Source of the DNA: Scilla litardierei
Taxonomy: Eukaryota; Streptophyta; Magnoliopsida; Asparagales; Asparagaceae
Assembly: GCA_030789695.1 (NCBI GenBank)
Contig: CM061141.1
Span: 199,071,600-199,135,599 of the forward strand
DNA length: 64,000 nt
Direction: 5' to 3'
Shown piece by piece: positions 12,225-23,024 of the stretch. The notes beneath the pieces are model-generated. The model was not told the DNA's origin and made no database searches. It was given only the letters and a program-made list of their open reading frames with translations. How positions within the stretch are numbered: position 1 is the first letter of the stretch; each line of letters opens with the position of its first letter. The translations under genes were made by a program, and so were the position numbers.

Positions 12225-12242
12225 ATGGCGTCGTTGCCGGGG
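12225..12242 (+). other. Primer-binding site, tRNA-Asp type
   Basis: TGGCGTCGTTGCCGGGGA differs by one base from TGGCGCCGTTGCCGGGGA, the Athila-type site complementary to the 3' end of plant tRNA-Asp. The difference is a C to T in a CG context. It lies 5 nt after the LTR end. Confidence 0.85.
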
Positions 12243-12418
12243 AGGCAACGTGCTTGTTATTTTAGGATCTTTTGAACCCTCGTGTCTAGCTCATATCCCT
12301 ACCTCGCGATAATTTTCGCATTCTCCTTTTTCTTTTTCTTTTTTCTTTTTCTTATTTTTATTTCTTATTTCATCTGTTTCTTTCCCACTTGTCGCTTCAC
12401 GGGTGTTTGTTGTTTTTC

Positions 12419-14913
12419 ATGCGCAGGAGTTCAAGGAGTCTTGACGACTTGATTCCGCTCGATCCAGAGATTAACGCCACCCTTAGGGGTTTGGCCGCCG
12501 AGAAGCGAAGAAGAGACGATCCCGAATCCATGGAGGAGAACACCCCACCTCACAAGTCTCTGCTGGAGTACTCGATGCCATCCATCGAGTCGACTTCCGC
12601 CATCCGATCTCCAGCTATTGCGGCCCAAAGCTTTGAGCTTAAGCCGTCTCTAGTGACATGGATCCAGCAGGACCAGTTTGCGGGTGCACCCATGGAGAGC
12701 CCGATCGAGCACCTGGACTCCTTCTTAGAGAAGTGTGACACCTTCCGGATTAATGGTGTCACGACAGAGGCTATCCGTCTGAAGCTGTTCCCCTTCTCTT
12801 TGTGAGACAAAGCCAAGCAATGGCTAAGGGGGAAGGACCCCAACACTTTCAACACCTGGGAGAAGCTCTCCAACGCTTTTCTGACGAAGTTCTTTCCTCC
12901 GGGGAAGACCATGAAGTTGAGGAGTGAGATCTCCTCCTTCTCCCAGACCAGCCACGAGTCCTTGCATGAAGCTTGGACGAGATATAAAGAGATGCAAAGA
13001 AAATGCCCTCACCATGAGCTTCCGAAGTGGCAGATTATTAATATGTTCTACAATGGGTTGAGGGATGACCTGAAATCTTCTATGGACGCCGCGGCTGGGG
13101 GTTCCTTCATGTCTAGGAGTGAGGAGGATGCCGGGCATATTCTGGAAAATATGGCATCCAACAATGAGCGGTGGTGTGACGAGAGAGCCACACCAAGATC
13201 CGGGGGTATACACAGAGTCGAGGACGTCGACAAACTTTCAAGCAAGTTCGACTTGCTTTCGACCCAGATCTCCGCACTAATGGTAGGAGCCGGTGGGGCC
13301 AGTACACAGCAAATTTCTGCGGTAGAGTCCGAATTCTTTGGGGAATTCGACGGTGGTGACATCTCACCACCGTTGGATCAGGCGAGCGCACTATTTTACA
13401 ATCCCACGGGGAATGCGCCGTATCCGCCAAGGACAAATTCCAACCCGGCCTACTCTCCAAACAACCGGAACCACCCAAACTTCAGCTACCGGCCACCATT
13501 TCAGCCCTCACCGCCTCAGCAGCCGCAGCAACAAACTTATCAGCCGGCTAGGCCACATCAGAATCAGGTTCAGCAGCAACCATTCAGCAGCAACCATTTC
13601 AGCAATAACCTCAGCAACAATCTTACGCCCCCAGGAATCAGCAGCTGTTCCTGCAGCAGCAGCAGTATGGCCAACAGAGGGCCGTCTCTCCGGTTGAGTC
13701 TCTCTTGACACAATATATTACCAACCAGGAGAGGATCAACCAAAAGCTGGAAATGGGTCAGCGGACCCTCACGGACCAAGTAACCCAGCTGGGGTTACAA
13801 GTAGCGAACCTTGCAAGGTCACAAAACCAATTGCCGCCACAACCGGAGGTGAACCCGAGGGGAGCAACCCAAACATCGGCACTCGTGCACGAGCACGCGA
13901 ATGTGTCCGCTATCGTTCTGAGAAGTGGGACACAAATTCCTACTAGAGTGCCCCCTAGCAACCCGGAAGCACCATTGGTCGTTGAGAAACCGATCGAAAA
14001 ATCAAATGACGCCGGTGCTTCGTCATCAAATCCTATGACTCCGGAGGGAGTCTCTGAAGAAGAGAAGAAGAAGGAGGAAGAGAGCCCGAAAGCGTATAAA
14101 CCCGTTGTGCCATTTCCACAACGGTTGGCTTAGGCAAAAATTGATGAGAAATATGGCAAGTTCTTCGCCATGGTCAAGGACCTAAGCCTCCAAATTCCCT
14201 TCCTAGAAGCAATCAAAACAATCCCCTCTTATGCAAAATTCTTGAAAGATTTGGTGACTAGAGGGTCTAGAAAGGAGAAAGTAGTGCTGACGGCGGAATG
14301 TAGCGCTCTTATTCAGAGGGCAAACACGCCGAAACTCAAGGACCCGGGGAGCTTCTCTATTCCTTGCACGATCGGGGCGGTGAAGATTCATCGTGCACTC
14401 GTCGATCTAGGAGCGAGTGTTAGCTTGATGCCCTTGTCGATGTATAGAAGGATAGGAATGGGTGATTTGGAGCCCATCGGTATGACCCTACAACTAGCTG
14501 ACCGGTCGGTCAAATATCCTGTGGGAGTTTTTGATGACCTCCCCGTAAATGTGAGAGGGGTGCATGTGCCTGTGGACTTTGTAGTCATGGACATGCCCGA
14601 AGACGCACACACCCCCATTATCCTGGGACGGCCTTTCATGGCCACTGCTGGCGTTCTAATAGATGTGAAGAACGGAAAACTCTCTTTGAACGTCAGCGGA
14701 GAGAAAGTTGAGTTCGATCTGGGATTATCCATGAAGCACCCCGATCCCCCTGATGACCCCCGGTGCAATTTGCTTGAGATAGAAGAAGAAAAAGCTGCAG
14801 AGGAGAGCTCCTGGGAGATTCTCCTGAGAAACCCCCCCGATGACTTGGGGGATTCAGAAGATGGAAACGGCCCCGAGTACAAAGAAGCTGCTGGAAAACC
14901 GAGTGCAGCGTGA
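12419..14913 (+). pseudogene. Athila-type gag-protease polyprotein, inactivated
   Basis: The first in-frame ATG is at 12419. Gag shows the retrotransposon capsid core: FPFSL before and DKAKQW after a TGA at 12803-12805, then FLTKFFPPGKT, then the conserved region to about 13200. A Gln-rich linker follows (13500-13690), in which the frame moves by one base near 13575, probably a lost T in a CAACCATTTCAG-type repeat; a TAA lies just after it. The frame then runs past a TAG at 14131-14133 into the protease: LVDLGAS (active-site Asp, with Leu in the usual Ser/Thr place as in Athila), then IILGRPF and an acidic tail ending at 14913. The role would be capsid assembly and polyprotein cleavage. At least three stops plus a frameshift make it non-functional. 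The point stops fit C to T changes of CGA, CAG and CAA codons. Confidence 0.85.
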
Positions 14914-15369
14914 ACGACCCCTCCTGGGTTCCCCAAGGATCCTCCTGCGAGGCGAACGGGGAAAGAGCCCATGGACCTCACTAAAGACGAGGTCCGGTCC
15001 TGAAGAAGATGGCGGGAAGCGCCAACACCAAGGAAAAGCCCCCGGATCCCAAGAACAAGGGGAGGGTAGTCGAGCAAGTATTTTTCCAGCCGCTGACTAC
15101 TCCAAGCGCCTTCAGCTCCAATGAGGAAGAGATGCCGAAATTTGGGCATCACCCGTATCAGCCACCATGAGCATCTCTTACGGGCGTCGAGCCAACGACG
15201 TTAAACAAGTGCGCTTCATGGGAGGCAACCCATGTTCTAAACTTTTTCTCCAATTTTTTAGCGTTATTTTTTACTTTATTTTGTCTATTTTTATAAATAA
15301 AATCAGCCGCGAGAGCATCCGTTCGGGGACTTAAACAAATCTATTGGTTTTTGCAAGAAACAAGCCCCA
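14914..15369 (+). other. Post-protease segment: scar of missing pol and conserved Athila-type junction
   Basis: An Athila pol region (reverse transcriptase, RNase H, integrase) of several kb would be expected here, but only ~450 bp exist. A short open stretch ends at a TGA at 15168-15170. It is followed by GTCGAGCCAACGACGTTAAA and GGGAGGCAACCCATG (15187-15234), a block I associate with the segment after the last pol codon in this element group. The deletion or natural loss of pol therefore falls between about 14900 and 15170. Confidence 0.6.
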
Positions 15370-15732
15370 ACCGATCGGTTGACAACTCACCCGATCGGTT
15401 GGGATGTATCAGATACATGCCGAAATCTGTCCCTATATGACCCGATCGGTTGAGTAATGAAGAGACCGGGTGGCAGACCGGGTGAGCTGGGGAGAACTCT
15501 CGGAAATCTTTGGGGAATATCAACCGATCGGTTGAGTTCGAGCGCGGTCGGTTGACGTGACCGGGTGAGCAGCCCTAAGTTCTCGGGAAAATGAGTGGAG
15601 CGGCCAACTGATCGGTTGACAAGTCAACCGACCGGTTCGCCTGTAGCATTTCTTCGGCAAGAATTTCGACCTAACCGTCAACAGATCGGGTGACAAGTCA
15701 CCCGATCGGTTCGACTTAAAACCCTATATAAA
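15370..15732 (+). promoter_or_regulatory. Internal promoter-like region: palindrome array plus TATA box
   Basis: About nine copies or near-copies of ACCGATCGGT (often within AACCGATCGGTTGA or ACCCGATCGGTT) occur between 15370 and 15712, followed by TATATAAA at 15725-15732, about 430 bp before the ATHILA-type ORF start. The LTR promoter of the same element (20086-20472) has the same layout. This suggests the ORF has its own transcript. It is an inference from layout; no transcript data are available. Confidence 0.55.
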
Positions 15733-16164
15733 CCCCCCCGACACCCGCTGGTTTTCACCCTCGGCCGATCGCAAAATCCGCCGTCGTTTCGCCTTCCCCT
15801 CTTCCCTAACAACCGATCCTCACTCCCTCACGCCCTCTACTCCTCCATTACTCCCTCTCTCCACCTCCTCCATTAATCCTTCCTTCATCTTCACCGTCAC
15901 CCCCTTTTTCATCTCGAGTTTGACCTAATTTTCCCCCAAACCACCCCCATTTCGAAAATTATTGCCGAAGGAGTTCGCCGCGGCTCCATGCTACTCTCGT
16001 TGAACAGTGTGGGGACATCTACGAGCAAGCTCCGCCATTCCGCTTGGGTATACTCGCTCCGAAGCTCATATTTATATATTTGCCCTATTAATTGTGCTTG
16101 CTCGTTTGCTTGTGTTCGTGTGCATCCACTGTTTTTGCACTCATTCTTGCTCGCACACTCACAC

Positions 16165-17742
16165 ATGGCTCGGGATAAGGATAAGGGGAAGGGAATTATG
16201 CGGGAAGAGGAGCCGTCTCGAAAGAGACGAAAACAAACACGCCCCCCTTCTCGTACACGAGCACTTACACTTGGCCCTCCTCCGCCTGTTATCCCCCCTG
16301 TGGACCCAATGTTGGGCCTGCATGGGTACATTTTTCGGAACCAAGAGCACAAAGATTTTTACCGTAGGCTTGATGCTCGAGGGCATCTATCCACTAAGTT
16401 CCCGCACGCACGTACACTTGTCGATCTCGGTGTCTTCACTGAGGTCGAATCTCTTTTCGCTAACTTAGGATGGTTGGCCTTTCTTAATGCTCATGCCATA
16501 TCCTACCCGGCACTCACACTCGAATTTCTCTCTACACTTGTTTGGGAGTCCGGGTCGATCATTAAATTCAGGGTGCGTAACCGTAGTGTCACCACAAATC
16601 TGAACATGATTAATGATATATTTGGTTTCCCCAATCTCGGGGTTGATTCCATCCGACACTACGGGTACACGCCCGAGTTTGATGTCGATCAATTCTGGTT
16701 CCGCCTCACATTGATCCGTGACTATCCCCGAGGAAGGGCCAAGGCCTCCTCCATCATTCATCCCGTGTTTCGTTTAGCCCACAGGATCATTTCATCTGCA
16801 TTCTTTCCTAGGGACGAGTCCGGCACTGTGACTATCCCTGACCTTTTTATCCTTTGGGCCATGACTTTTCCTTATATCCGGGATGATGATGGAGTTAGCT
16901 TCCGGGCCCCTACCGTCCACATCCATGGCAGCGATTGGCTTGTTTACAAGCTACTCGAGATCAGCCGGGCCGGTAAGGGGAAGTTTTGTTGCGGGGGCAT
17001 CATCACGATCATCTGCTCTCACGCCCAATTCAATATTACCATCCCCGATAATCTTCCAGCTGCCGCAGGACCCTCACATCTTGATATTCATGTCCTGCGG
17101 CACATCCACATGATTAAACCCCGCTCGGATGGCCGCTTCATATTTCATTATGGCCACCCCCCAGCCCCTTACACCATTCTGCCCAACCCCGCTCGCATGA
17201 CCCTTGCTCTCGTGGGAGATTGGACTTTCCCTCCTGATCCCGACTTCTTAGCGGGGTTGAATCTTCCTTTCCTTCCCGCAGACGCCCGCAGATCACCGTC
17301 CCCTGCCACCCACTTAGGCGAGCAGGATATCCCTGCGTCTGGGGGAGATTTAGGGGCTGGCCCGAGTTGTCCTGTTTCTGCTCCGGGACCGATCACGTCT
17401 GAGCACCTCTTTGCGGCCACTTCTGGCCTTGTCTCATGTACCGGCATGACCACTGCCGCCGGCACATCTTCGACCTTACCTGGCGGCACCACCTCTACCT
17501 CGCGTCAGTCTACATCTTTTGGTCGCCGTCAGGTATCTGCCCGTCTGGGGCTTGAGAGGGAGGTCGCTGCCCTTCGTGAGCTCGCCATGTCCTCTGCTTC
17601 CTCGGACCCAGCGACATCCTCATTTCTTACTCACCCACGTTTCCTCGCACTTGAGAGGAACGTGGCCGCCATTCTTCGCCTTCTTACTCATATCCACGGA
17701 CCTCCTCCACCCTCACCACCTCCACCTTCACCACCCCGGTGA
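16165..17742 (+). CDS. ATHILA-type ORF protein, intact, 525 aa
   Basis: The frame is open from an ATG at 15988, but the ATG at 16165 is preferred because it starts a basic, nuclear-localisation-like N-terminus (MARDKDKGKG, then RKRRKQ). The core (about residues 60-330) resembles the ATHILA ORF-1 family known from Athila retrotransposons: LTLEFLSTL, then INDIFGFPNLG, then IIHPVFRLAHRII and LFILWAM. A Pro/Ser/Thr-rich tail includes LEREVAALREL, a possible short coiled coil, and ends in PPPSPPPPSPPR. There is no signal peptide or clear membrane segment in the core. The family function is not established; in some elements this ORF occupies the env-like position. It stays open while gag-pro in the same element is broken. 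A diverged, frameshifted relative lies at 34676-35487. Confidence 0.8.
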   Translation: MARDKDKGKGIMREEEPSRKRRKQTRPPSRTRALTLGPPPPVIPPVDPMLGLHGYIFRNQEHKDFYRRLDARGHLSTKFPHARTLVDLGVFTEVESLFANLGWLAFLNAHAISYPALTLEFLSTLVWESGSIIKFRVRNRSVTTNLNMINDIFGFPNLGVDSIRHYGYTPEFDVDQFWFRLTLIRDYPRGRAKASSIIHPVFRLAHRIISSAFFPRDESGTVTIPDLFILWAMTFPYIRDDDGVSFRAPTVHIHGSDWLVYKLLEISRAGKGKFCCGGIITIICSHAQFNITIPDNLPAAAGPSHLDIHVLRHIHMIKPRSDGRFIFHYGHPPAPYTILPNPARMTLALVGDWTFPPDPDFLAGLNLPFLPADARRSPSPATHLGEQDIPASGGDLGAGPSCPVSAPGPITSEHLFAATSGLVSCTGMTTAAGTSSTLPGGTTSTSRQSTSFGRRQVSARLGLEREVAALRELAMSSASSDPATSSFLTHPRFLALERNVAAILRLLTHIHGPPPPSPPPPSPPR

Positions 17743-18188
17743 TCTTCTCCTCCACCCACCCACACTTCCCCACATCCATCACCCCCCTCACCACATTCTT
17801 CTCCTCCCTCTTCACATCCCATCCCATCCCGGCATCCACTTCACCCCTCCCGACCACTTCCACCGCACCCACGCTACCTCCCTCCTCCTCCGTCACTCCA
17901 TACGTGCGCCGGAGGAAATTGCCGGTGCGCTCCAGATCCCTCCCACCACCTCCCACTACCGTCACCACCACATCTACTTCCTCCATTTCTATTCCTCTCA
18001 CCACCGCCTTGATCGCCTTCCTACCACCACCACCCACCACCACCGACACTCCTCCCATTGTTCACACCACCACTGCCCCTATTCCTCCGCCTCATTCCCC
18101 ACTTCTCAGCACACCCCCAGCCTCCCCTGACCACCCATCCACACCCTCTTCCGAGGAGGACGAGGACTCACCTCCTCCTGCTTTTTGA
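17743..18188 (+). other. C-rich low-complexity tract, possible frameshifted extension of the ATHILA-type ORF
   Basis: The plus strand is strongly C-rich (CCACC, CCTCC words) with very little G. A frame open from about 17739 to 18188 encodes a Pro/Thr/Ser-rich stretch ending in SSEEDEDSPPPAF. It may be the original C-terminus of the upstream ORF, separated by an indel in the CCACC repeats near 17700-17740, or chance openness in low-complexity DNA. The relative at 35300-35450 also ends in a Ser/Pro-rich tail. Confidence 0.35.
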
Positions 18189-19837
18189 TTTCACCTCTTT
18201 TGTTTTTGACTCCCCCTTGCACATCTCTGCATTTCATCGATCACATCATTTCGCTAGCACTTTCTGGTCTAGCTTGGGGGAAGTCTATTTTGGTGTGCTG
18301 TCGTGTTTTGTTTGTTTTTCTCATTTTTGTGTGTGTGCTTCTTTTTCATTTTTTGAGTGTCGTGCTTGTGTTTTATTTTTATTTTTATTTTCATTTTGTT
18401 TGATTTTGATTCTAATCTTTCTTTCTTTTTCAGTTTCATTTATGTGTTTTCCTGGTTTTCATTTCTTTTTGTGTCAGTGCGTATTCCCCCCATCTTCATT
18501 GCCCTCCCGTACTCACTCATATTGCATTGAGGGCAATGCAAACTTCAGCTTGGGGGAGTCGCACTGTGTGCGTCGTTTGAGTCCTTCTTTTCGTTTATTT
18601 GAGTCGTTTTTCTCCGTGTTTTTTTTTCTTTTTTTTCTTTTCTTCTTTTTTTAGCTCTTTCTCCTAGAGATGAATCCTATGATGAATCGCCACAATGTCA
18701 CACACACCTAGCATTACATCGATAATCACACTCACTAACCCTAGGATTTCGAGTCCTCTTGCATTTCACGCATCGTGGGTCCACTTAGCTTTTTGTGAGT
18801 CGTGTGTCGTGACTAGCATTTGGTGTGCTTCTGCTTTGTGATATTACTTTATATACCTGTCCAGGAATGACCCCTAGATTATCGTGCTCTGATTTGAATA
18901 TGCGGTATTTGTTTCCACTTTATGCATGCTATATTTATATCGTATACTTCAATTCGCATGCGTCGGGATTCCACAACTAAGGACTAGGATAACCCATTTA
19001 GCCTATGCTCTATTTAGCGAGAATAGTTTCCTTTGCCCGAGTGTTTAGATTTCGACTTCTTTTTTGTTTTACTTGGTGCAAATCCCCTCGCCGTGTACCG
19101 TTCTCCTACTTGGGAGAGTACACATGTGTATAGCCAAAAACCCGAAAATCCAAAAAAAGGAGAAAAGAAAAGAAAAACCCAAAAAGAAAAGAAAAGAAAA
19201 ATTGTGTATAGCCCAAAATCCAAAAAAAAATACAAATGCCCAAAACCCAAAAAATTTCTGTGTGAATATTTTTTCATACTTGCCGAGAATAAAGGGAAGG
19301 CGAGAATTTGCACCGAGTGTTCTTCTCCACATCATCTCAACCCCGTCGTTATCGAAAACACTTGGCTTAGGAACTTTTCAGCTAGTATCTAAGGTATAGT
19401 GGCGTGATTTCCTTAACCCTAGTTGTGGAGTCCCCGATGCATGATACGCTTCTATTCTCACTCTTCTCATGCATGCTTGAACTTATATTCGCCGCTTAAT
19501 TCAATTCGGATCGATATTTTGGGTCATATCTTGGATTTGTGTATATCGAGACCCATAGCACATCGTAGAAAGCATCACCATTTGCTAGCACACGACCACG
19601 CTCACTCGCGCTTCACTGCGTGGGCCCACGACACTTATTTGGACTCGCTTTCCTAGGTTTAGTGATGTGATTTGACGTTTGCTTGCTTGGTGTGTCGTTT
19701 TTGATTTTGGTGGCTCTGATGGACGATCTAGGGCTTAGAGTTTTCTTTTTTCTTTCTTCCTCTCTATTTTTCCCTTCCGAGCTCCTACTCTCACTCGTCT
19801 TCCTCGAGGACGAGGAAGAGTTCAGCTTGGGGGATTT
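18189..19837 (+). other. Long 3' non-coding region of family A with repeated polypurine-tract-like motifs
   Basis: T-rich tracts, an A-rich tract made of CCAAAAA and AAAAGAAAAG words (19130-19260), and three near-copies of AGCTTGGGGGA at about 18271, 18548 and 19825. The last is followed by TTTTGACG, the LTR start, and is the functional-looking polypurine tract. The second is preceded by a small dyad, GCATTGAGGGCAATGC. The same layout recurs at 35488-37090 and, reversed, at 62657-64000. No protein gene is seen; frames of about 100 codons here follow the low-complexity tracts. Confidence 0.75.
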
Positions 19838-21397
19838 TGACGTGCGTTTATATTTCATATATTCACGCACGTTTTCTTTTGTGTTTCTCCGTGTTTTTTC
19901 CGCCGTCTCTTATTCGTTTTCGTGTATTTTCCCGTTTTCTTTCACTTTTCTTTGTTTTTCCATGATTGCAGGGGATTGACCACGTAGGGGACGTTTAACG
20001 ATGATATCCCAAGTCCCCGGAGCAACGGGAGAAGTCACGCGTGATCCAGGGGGTCTAACGCCAAATAATTCATCTTTCAGCCCCTCACCCGGTCGGTTGG
20101 TCATCTCCAACCGATCGGGTGATGCACGCGTGCACCACCCGGTCTCTGCCGCAGCTCACAAAGAAGTCACCCGACCGGTTCGCAGACCGGTTCAGCGGGG
20201 GCTATTCTCTGTTTTCTCGAAGAAAAACGCCAACCGATCGGGTGACTCTCACCCGATCGGTTCACCTGTAGCTGAAGAAGAAGAGCTGAAGACACGGACG
20301 TCGAACCGATCGATTCACCCGACTGCTTCAAGATCCAACCGGTCACTCAAGAACTCACCCGACCGGTTCATGTGATCGGGTGAAAGCTCGCCGTTTTCTG
20401 TTATTAATTTGTAACGGATCAACCGATCAGTTGACTTGTCAACCGATCGGTTGATGCGAAGGTCTATAAATAGAACCCCTAGGGTTTCAGAAACGACAGC
20501 TGTTATTTTTTCTACTGTTTTATTTCCTTGTGACGGCTGTAATTGTTACTCTTTCGTAAGTTTTCAGATCTTTCTAAAATTTTAGTATTGTCTTTATTAC
20601 TCTATTACTTCCGCATTGCAATTGTCCGATTATGATTCCAACGGTTAAATTTCATTTAGATCGCTTTTTCATGAATTTTTGTGAGTAGTTCCCAAATCTG
20701 GGATTTTGGTGGAAACCCCTTCGGGGGCTCTTCCCGATGCGTCCATAGGGTTAGGAAATCGATAGGGAGTAGGAATCTAATGGTTACGCTGGGTGTTTCA
20801 TTGTCATCGGTGGGAAAAAGACCGCCTTTGACCGTTGGGCCAAGGGGGAATAAACTTGGCGGTTGACTCCCTAGCCATAGCTCACATCTTTAGCGTAGAC
20901 GCCGAATCCTAGCACGCGGGAGCGGCAGGATGAGACGTTGGGAGATATCGTTGCGGGCTTAGTGCTCCCGGGATCGATCAGTGTTAATGGACACGGGAGT
21001 GCCCACTGATCGAATCCGGGAAGTCCGGTGTATCATCCTGGGCACCGACCGGAATATCGGGCCCATGGGACGCCGGTACCACTTTCAGAGGCAACGTCTC
21101 ACCATTAGACCCTAATCCCGATCGCTATCCATACCCATAGGCCGTATCGGCGAGAGTCTCTCGTCGGGTTGGAAACCAAAGTCCCGGGTTTTCTTTCTTG
21201 TTGTTCATACCCATTTATTTCCTTTCGTGACAACCATTCACCGATTCGGGCTAGCTCGCCCCTCGGGGTGATTTTGGTCCTACCTGACCCAAGCACAACC
21301 TCGCCTCCCTGAGTTCGATATTCCCGCACCCTACACTAACCGTGAAACTTGCGGTAAATGACACCGCGCCGCCGCGACTCGAGTAGGGCGCTGGTCA
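19838..21397 (+). repeat. 3' LTR of A1, full length (1560 bp)
   Basis: Starts TGACGTGCGTTTATATTTC right after the polypurine tract and ends ...GGCGCTGGTCA. It contains the palindrome array and TATA box, and a CCCC-TTCG-GGGG hairpin (about 20717). The following base (21398) lies inside a family B LTR in the opposite orientation. Confidence 0.9.
20086..20472 (+). promoter_or_regulatory. LTR promoter of family A: GATC-centred palindrome array and TATA box
   Basis: About a dozen variants of AACCGATCGGTT / ACCCGATCGGGT lie in 370 bp, including two in tandem at about 20419-20454, then TATAAATA at 20465-20472. The strongest sites are perfect palindromes up to TCAACCGATCGGTTGA. Half-sites contain CGGTTG, which fits the plant MYB core CNGTTR; whether a MYB binds is untested. 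Confidence 0.6.
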
Positions 21398-21480
21398 ATA
21401 AGCGTCAATAAAACATAAGCAGGTCCCTGTAACCACAACGGAACAACAATAATAACACAAGGAGAGACTGAAATAAAATC

Positions 21481-21771
21481 TCATTTCTCATAAATTGTCC
21501 AACATGAAAATAAGTCCAACATCCAGAAAATCCACCAGGCTAAAAGAAAAGAGTCTAAGGCCCAGAACAAGGCCAACAAAAGCAACGACATAACAAGTAT
21601 AGGTGCTACGCACCGATAACAAAACAGCAGTCTAAAACCAAAAAGGGAAACACAACGAAAACAATAGGACTGGTCCCCAGTGTCCACGTACTCCCCGTCA
21701 AACACAAGCTCGGACTCGGCGTCAGCAAACACCTCGTCCTCAACAAGGTACTCAGGCTCAGGATCTAACAT
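21481..21771 (-). CDS. LTR-encoded acidic ORF, copy 2, extended by loss of the stop codon
   Basis: The first 35 codons match the small ORF at 3744-3851 and 27163-27270: MLDPEPE, acidic middle, VDTGDQS. The codon where the other two have TAG is TAT here, so the frame runs on to 96 codons through LTR sequence that is non-coding elsewhere (a Leu/Phe/Trp-rich stretch). An in-frame TGA lies two codons upstream of the ATG. Whether the extended product exists is doubtful; the conserved part is 21667-21771. Confidence 0.45.
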   Translation of the reverse strand: MLDPEPEYLVEDEVFADAESELVFDGEYVDTGDQSYCFRCVSLFGFRLLFCYRCVAPILVMSLLLLALFWALDSFLLAWWIFWMLDLFSCWTIYEK

Positions 21772-22325
21772 GTGTCACCCAAAAGAGTAAAGGGGCACAT
21801 GTTAGCAAGTCTAAAAGACTTGAGCAAGAAAACTGAAAGTAAGGCTCTAGCAACCTAGCAGTTATAGTATGCATGACATGGCAATTATAACATGAGTGTA
21901 CAAACAAGACATGGCAAGACAATTTGTACAAGAGAACAATTATCGGGACAAGACAAGAGTAGCCACGCTACTAACAATCTCAATCAATTCACTAGTCACG
22001 TTTCACGTTGTTTTGTAGATGTTTACGCCTTACAGCTGAACAGTTTCACATTCACGCTGAGTGGCCGCTTAACAACTACCCCAAACCCAGAGTTTACGCC
22101 TTACCACTGCAGTTGCTGATCAGGCAGACTCCCAGTTGAATGACCGCTTAACTCTTACCCCATCCTACACGTAAACAAGCCAGGGTCCCTGTACATGAGC
22201 CCAGCAAGTGAGCCATGGTTGCCCCGCACGGGAGCTTGTTTTCCTAGTTCACAATTCAATATCGAGCGTTGGGGTTAGCAACTCATTATGCTCGCTTCTG
22301 GTCACGAGCCATGAACACAAGTATT

Positions 22326-22581
22326 GTAGCGATGCTACGCAATCATGGGATCACTTAAAGAATGCAATGACATGACAATTAATTCGCGTACCGTTAATGG
22401 AAAGTAAACATGACATGGTAATTGTGCAACATGATATATGTCGAAACTAGCTTCGTTTTCAAGCTAATTCCCCAATTTGCGCCTAGGCGAGTATCATTTC
22501 GTCGCCTAGCCTCTTTTACGCCTACAACAAGCAAATGGCCTAAAACATGGCCTAAACCCTAAGTGGCAAGTTTCACTTGCC
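22326..22581 (-). ncRNA. Conserved hairpin series in the family B LTR leader (copy 2)
   Basis: Minus-strand order: GGCAAGT-GAA-ACTTGCC (22581-22565), the GCGTAAAAGAGGCTAG block, stem CTAGGCGA / TCGCCTAG around an 11-nt loop (22509-22483), the AGCTT hairpin with loop GAAAACG (22470-22443), and GTAGC-ATC-GCTAC (22338-22326). This copy supplies the most diverged version of the covarying stem. Confidence 0.6.
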
Positions 22582-23024
22582 TAGCACCGGGGATGACGAT
22601 CACGAAGGTTCGTCTCGCGGATGCTAATTTACGGGGGAAATCGCTGTTATGGGGAAACAATCATCAAACAACATGAAATTTCATTAGGGTTTCATAAAAA
22701 TATAAATAGGTTATGAAAACATCGGGAGATCGATTTCTTACCGAGCGGAGGCGGAAGAAACACTCCGGAGAACCCTAGGATCAGATCTGGAAGCGAATGG
22801 AGAAGTTTGGGAAACTAGGGTTTTGGGGGATTTTGGGGATTTGATGGAGATTTGGGAAAAAATGAGAGGTGGAATGAGTGGATGGAGGGTTTAGATGATG
22901 GATCTAGGGCTTGGAATGAAGGAATAGGGCATGGAGGAAGATGGGGGCTCAATGGGGGAGATTTTAGGGTTTTGGGTCGAGTGGAGGAAGAAGAAAACGT
23001 TTGAGAGGGGTATAAATAGGTTGA

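Larger units (their letters stand above)
11793..21397 (+). mobile_element. Athila-like element A1: gag-pro and ATHILA-type ORF, no pol
   Basis: Order: truncated 5' LTR, tRNA-Asp-type primer-binding site, broken gag-protease frame, no reverse transcriptase, RNase H or integrase, internal promoter-like region, intact ATHILA-type ORF, long non-coding tail with purine tracts, full 3' LTR. The two LTRs compared over their shared 427 bp have no indels and about ten differences counted by eye, so the insertion is fairly young. It could move only with enzymes supplied in trans. The DLGAS protease signature, the primer site and the ATHILA-type ORF together point to the Athila branch of Ty3/gypsy. Confidence 0.8.

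Noticed and set aside
17519..18654. Several 120-200-codon ORFs downstream of the ATHILA-type ORF
   Set aside because: They follow C-rich and T-rich low-complexity tracts and lack conserved starts; only the possible C-terminal extension was kept at low confidence.
20681..20866. A 61-codon frame of identical length in four family A LTRs (also 34068-34253, 38018-38203, 61628-61813 minus)
   Set aside because: It begins with GTG, not ATG; the fifth copy (from about 110) has a stop inside it; and differences between copies are often amino-acid-changing. Shared length is explained by recent common ancestry.
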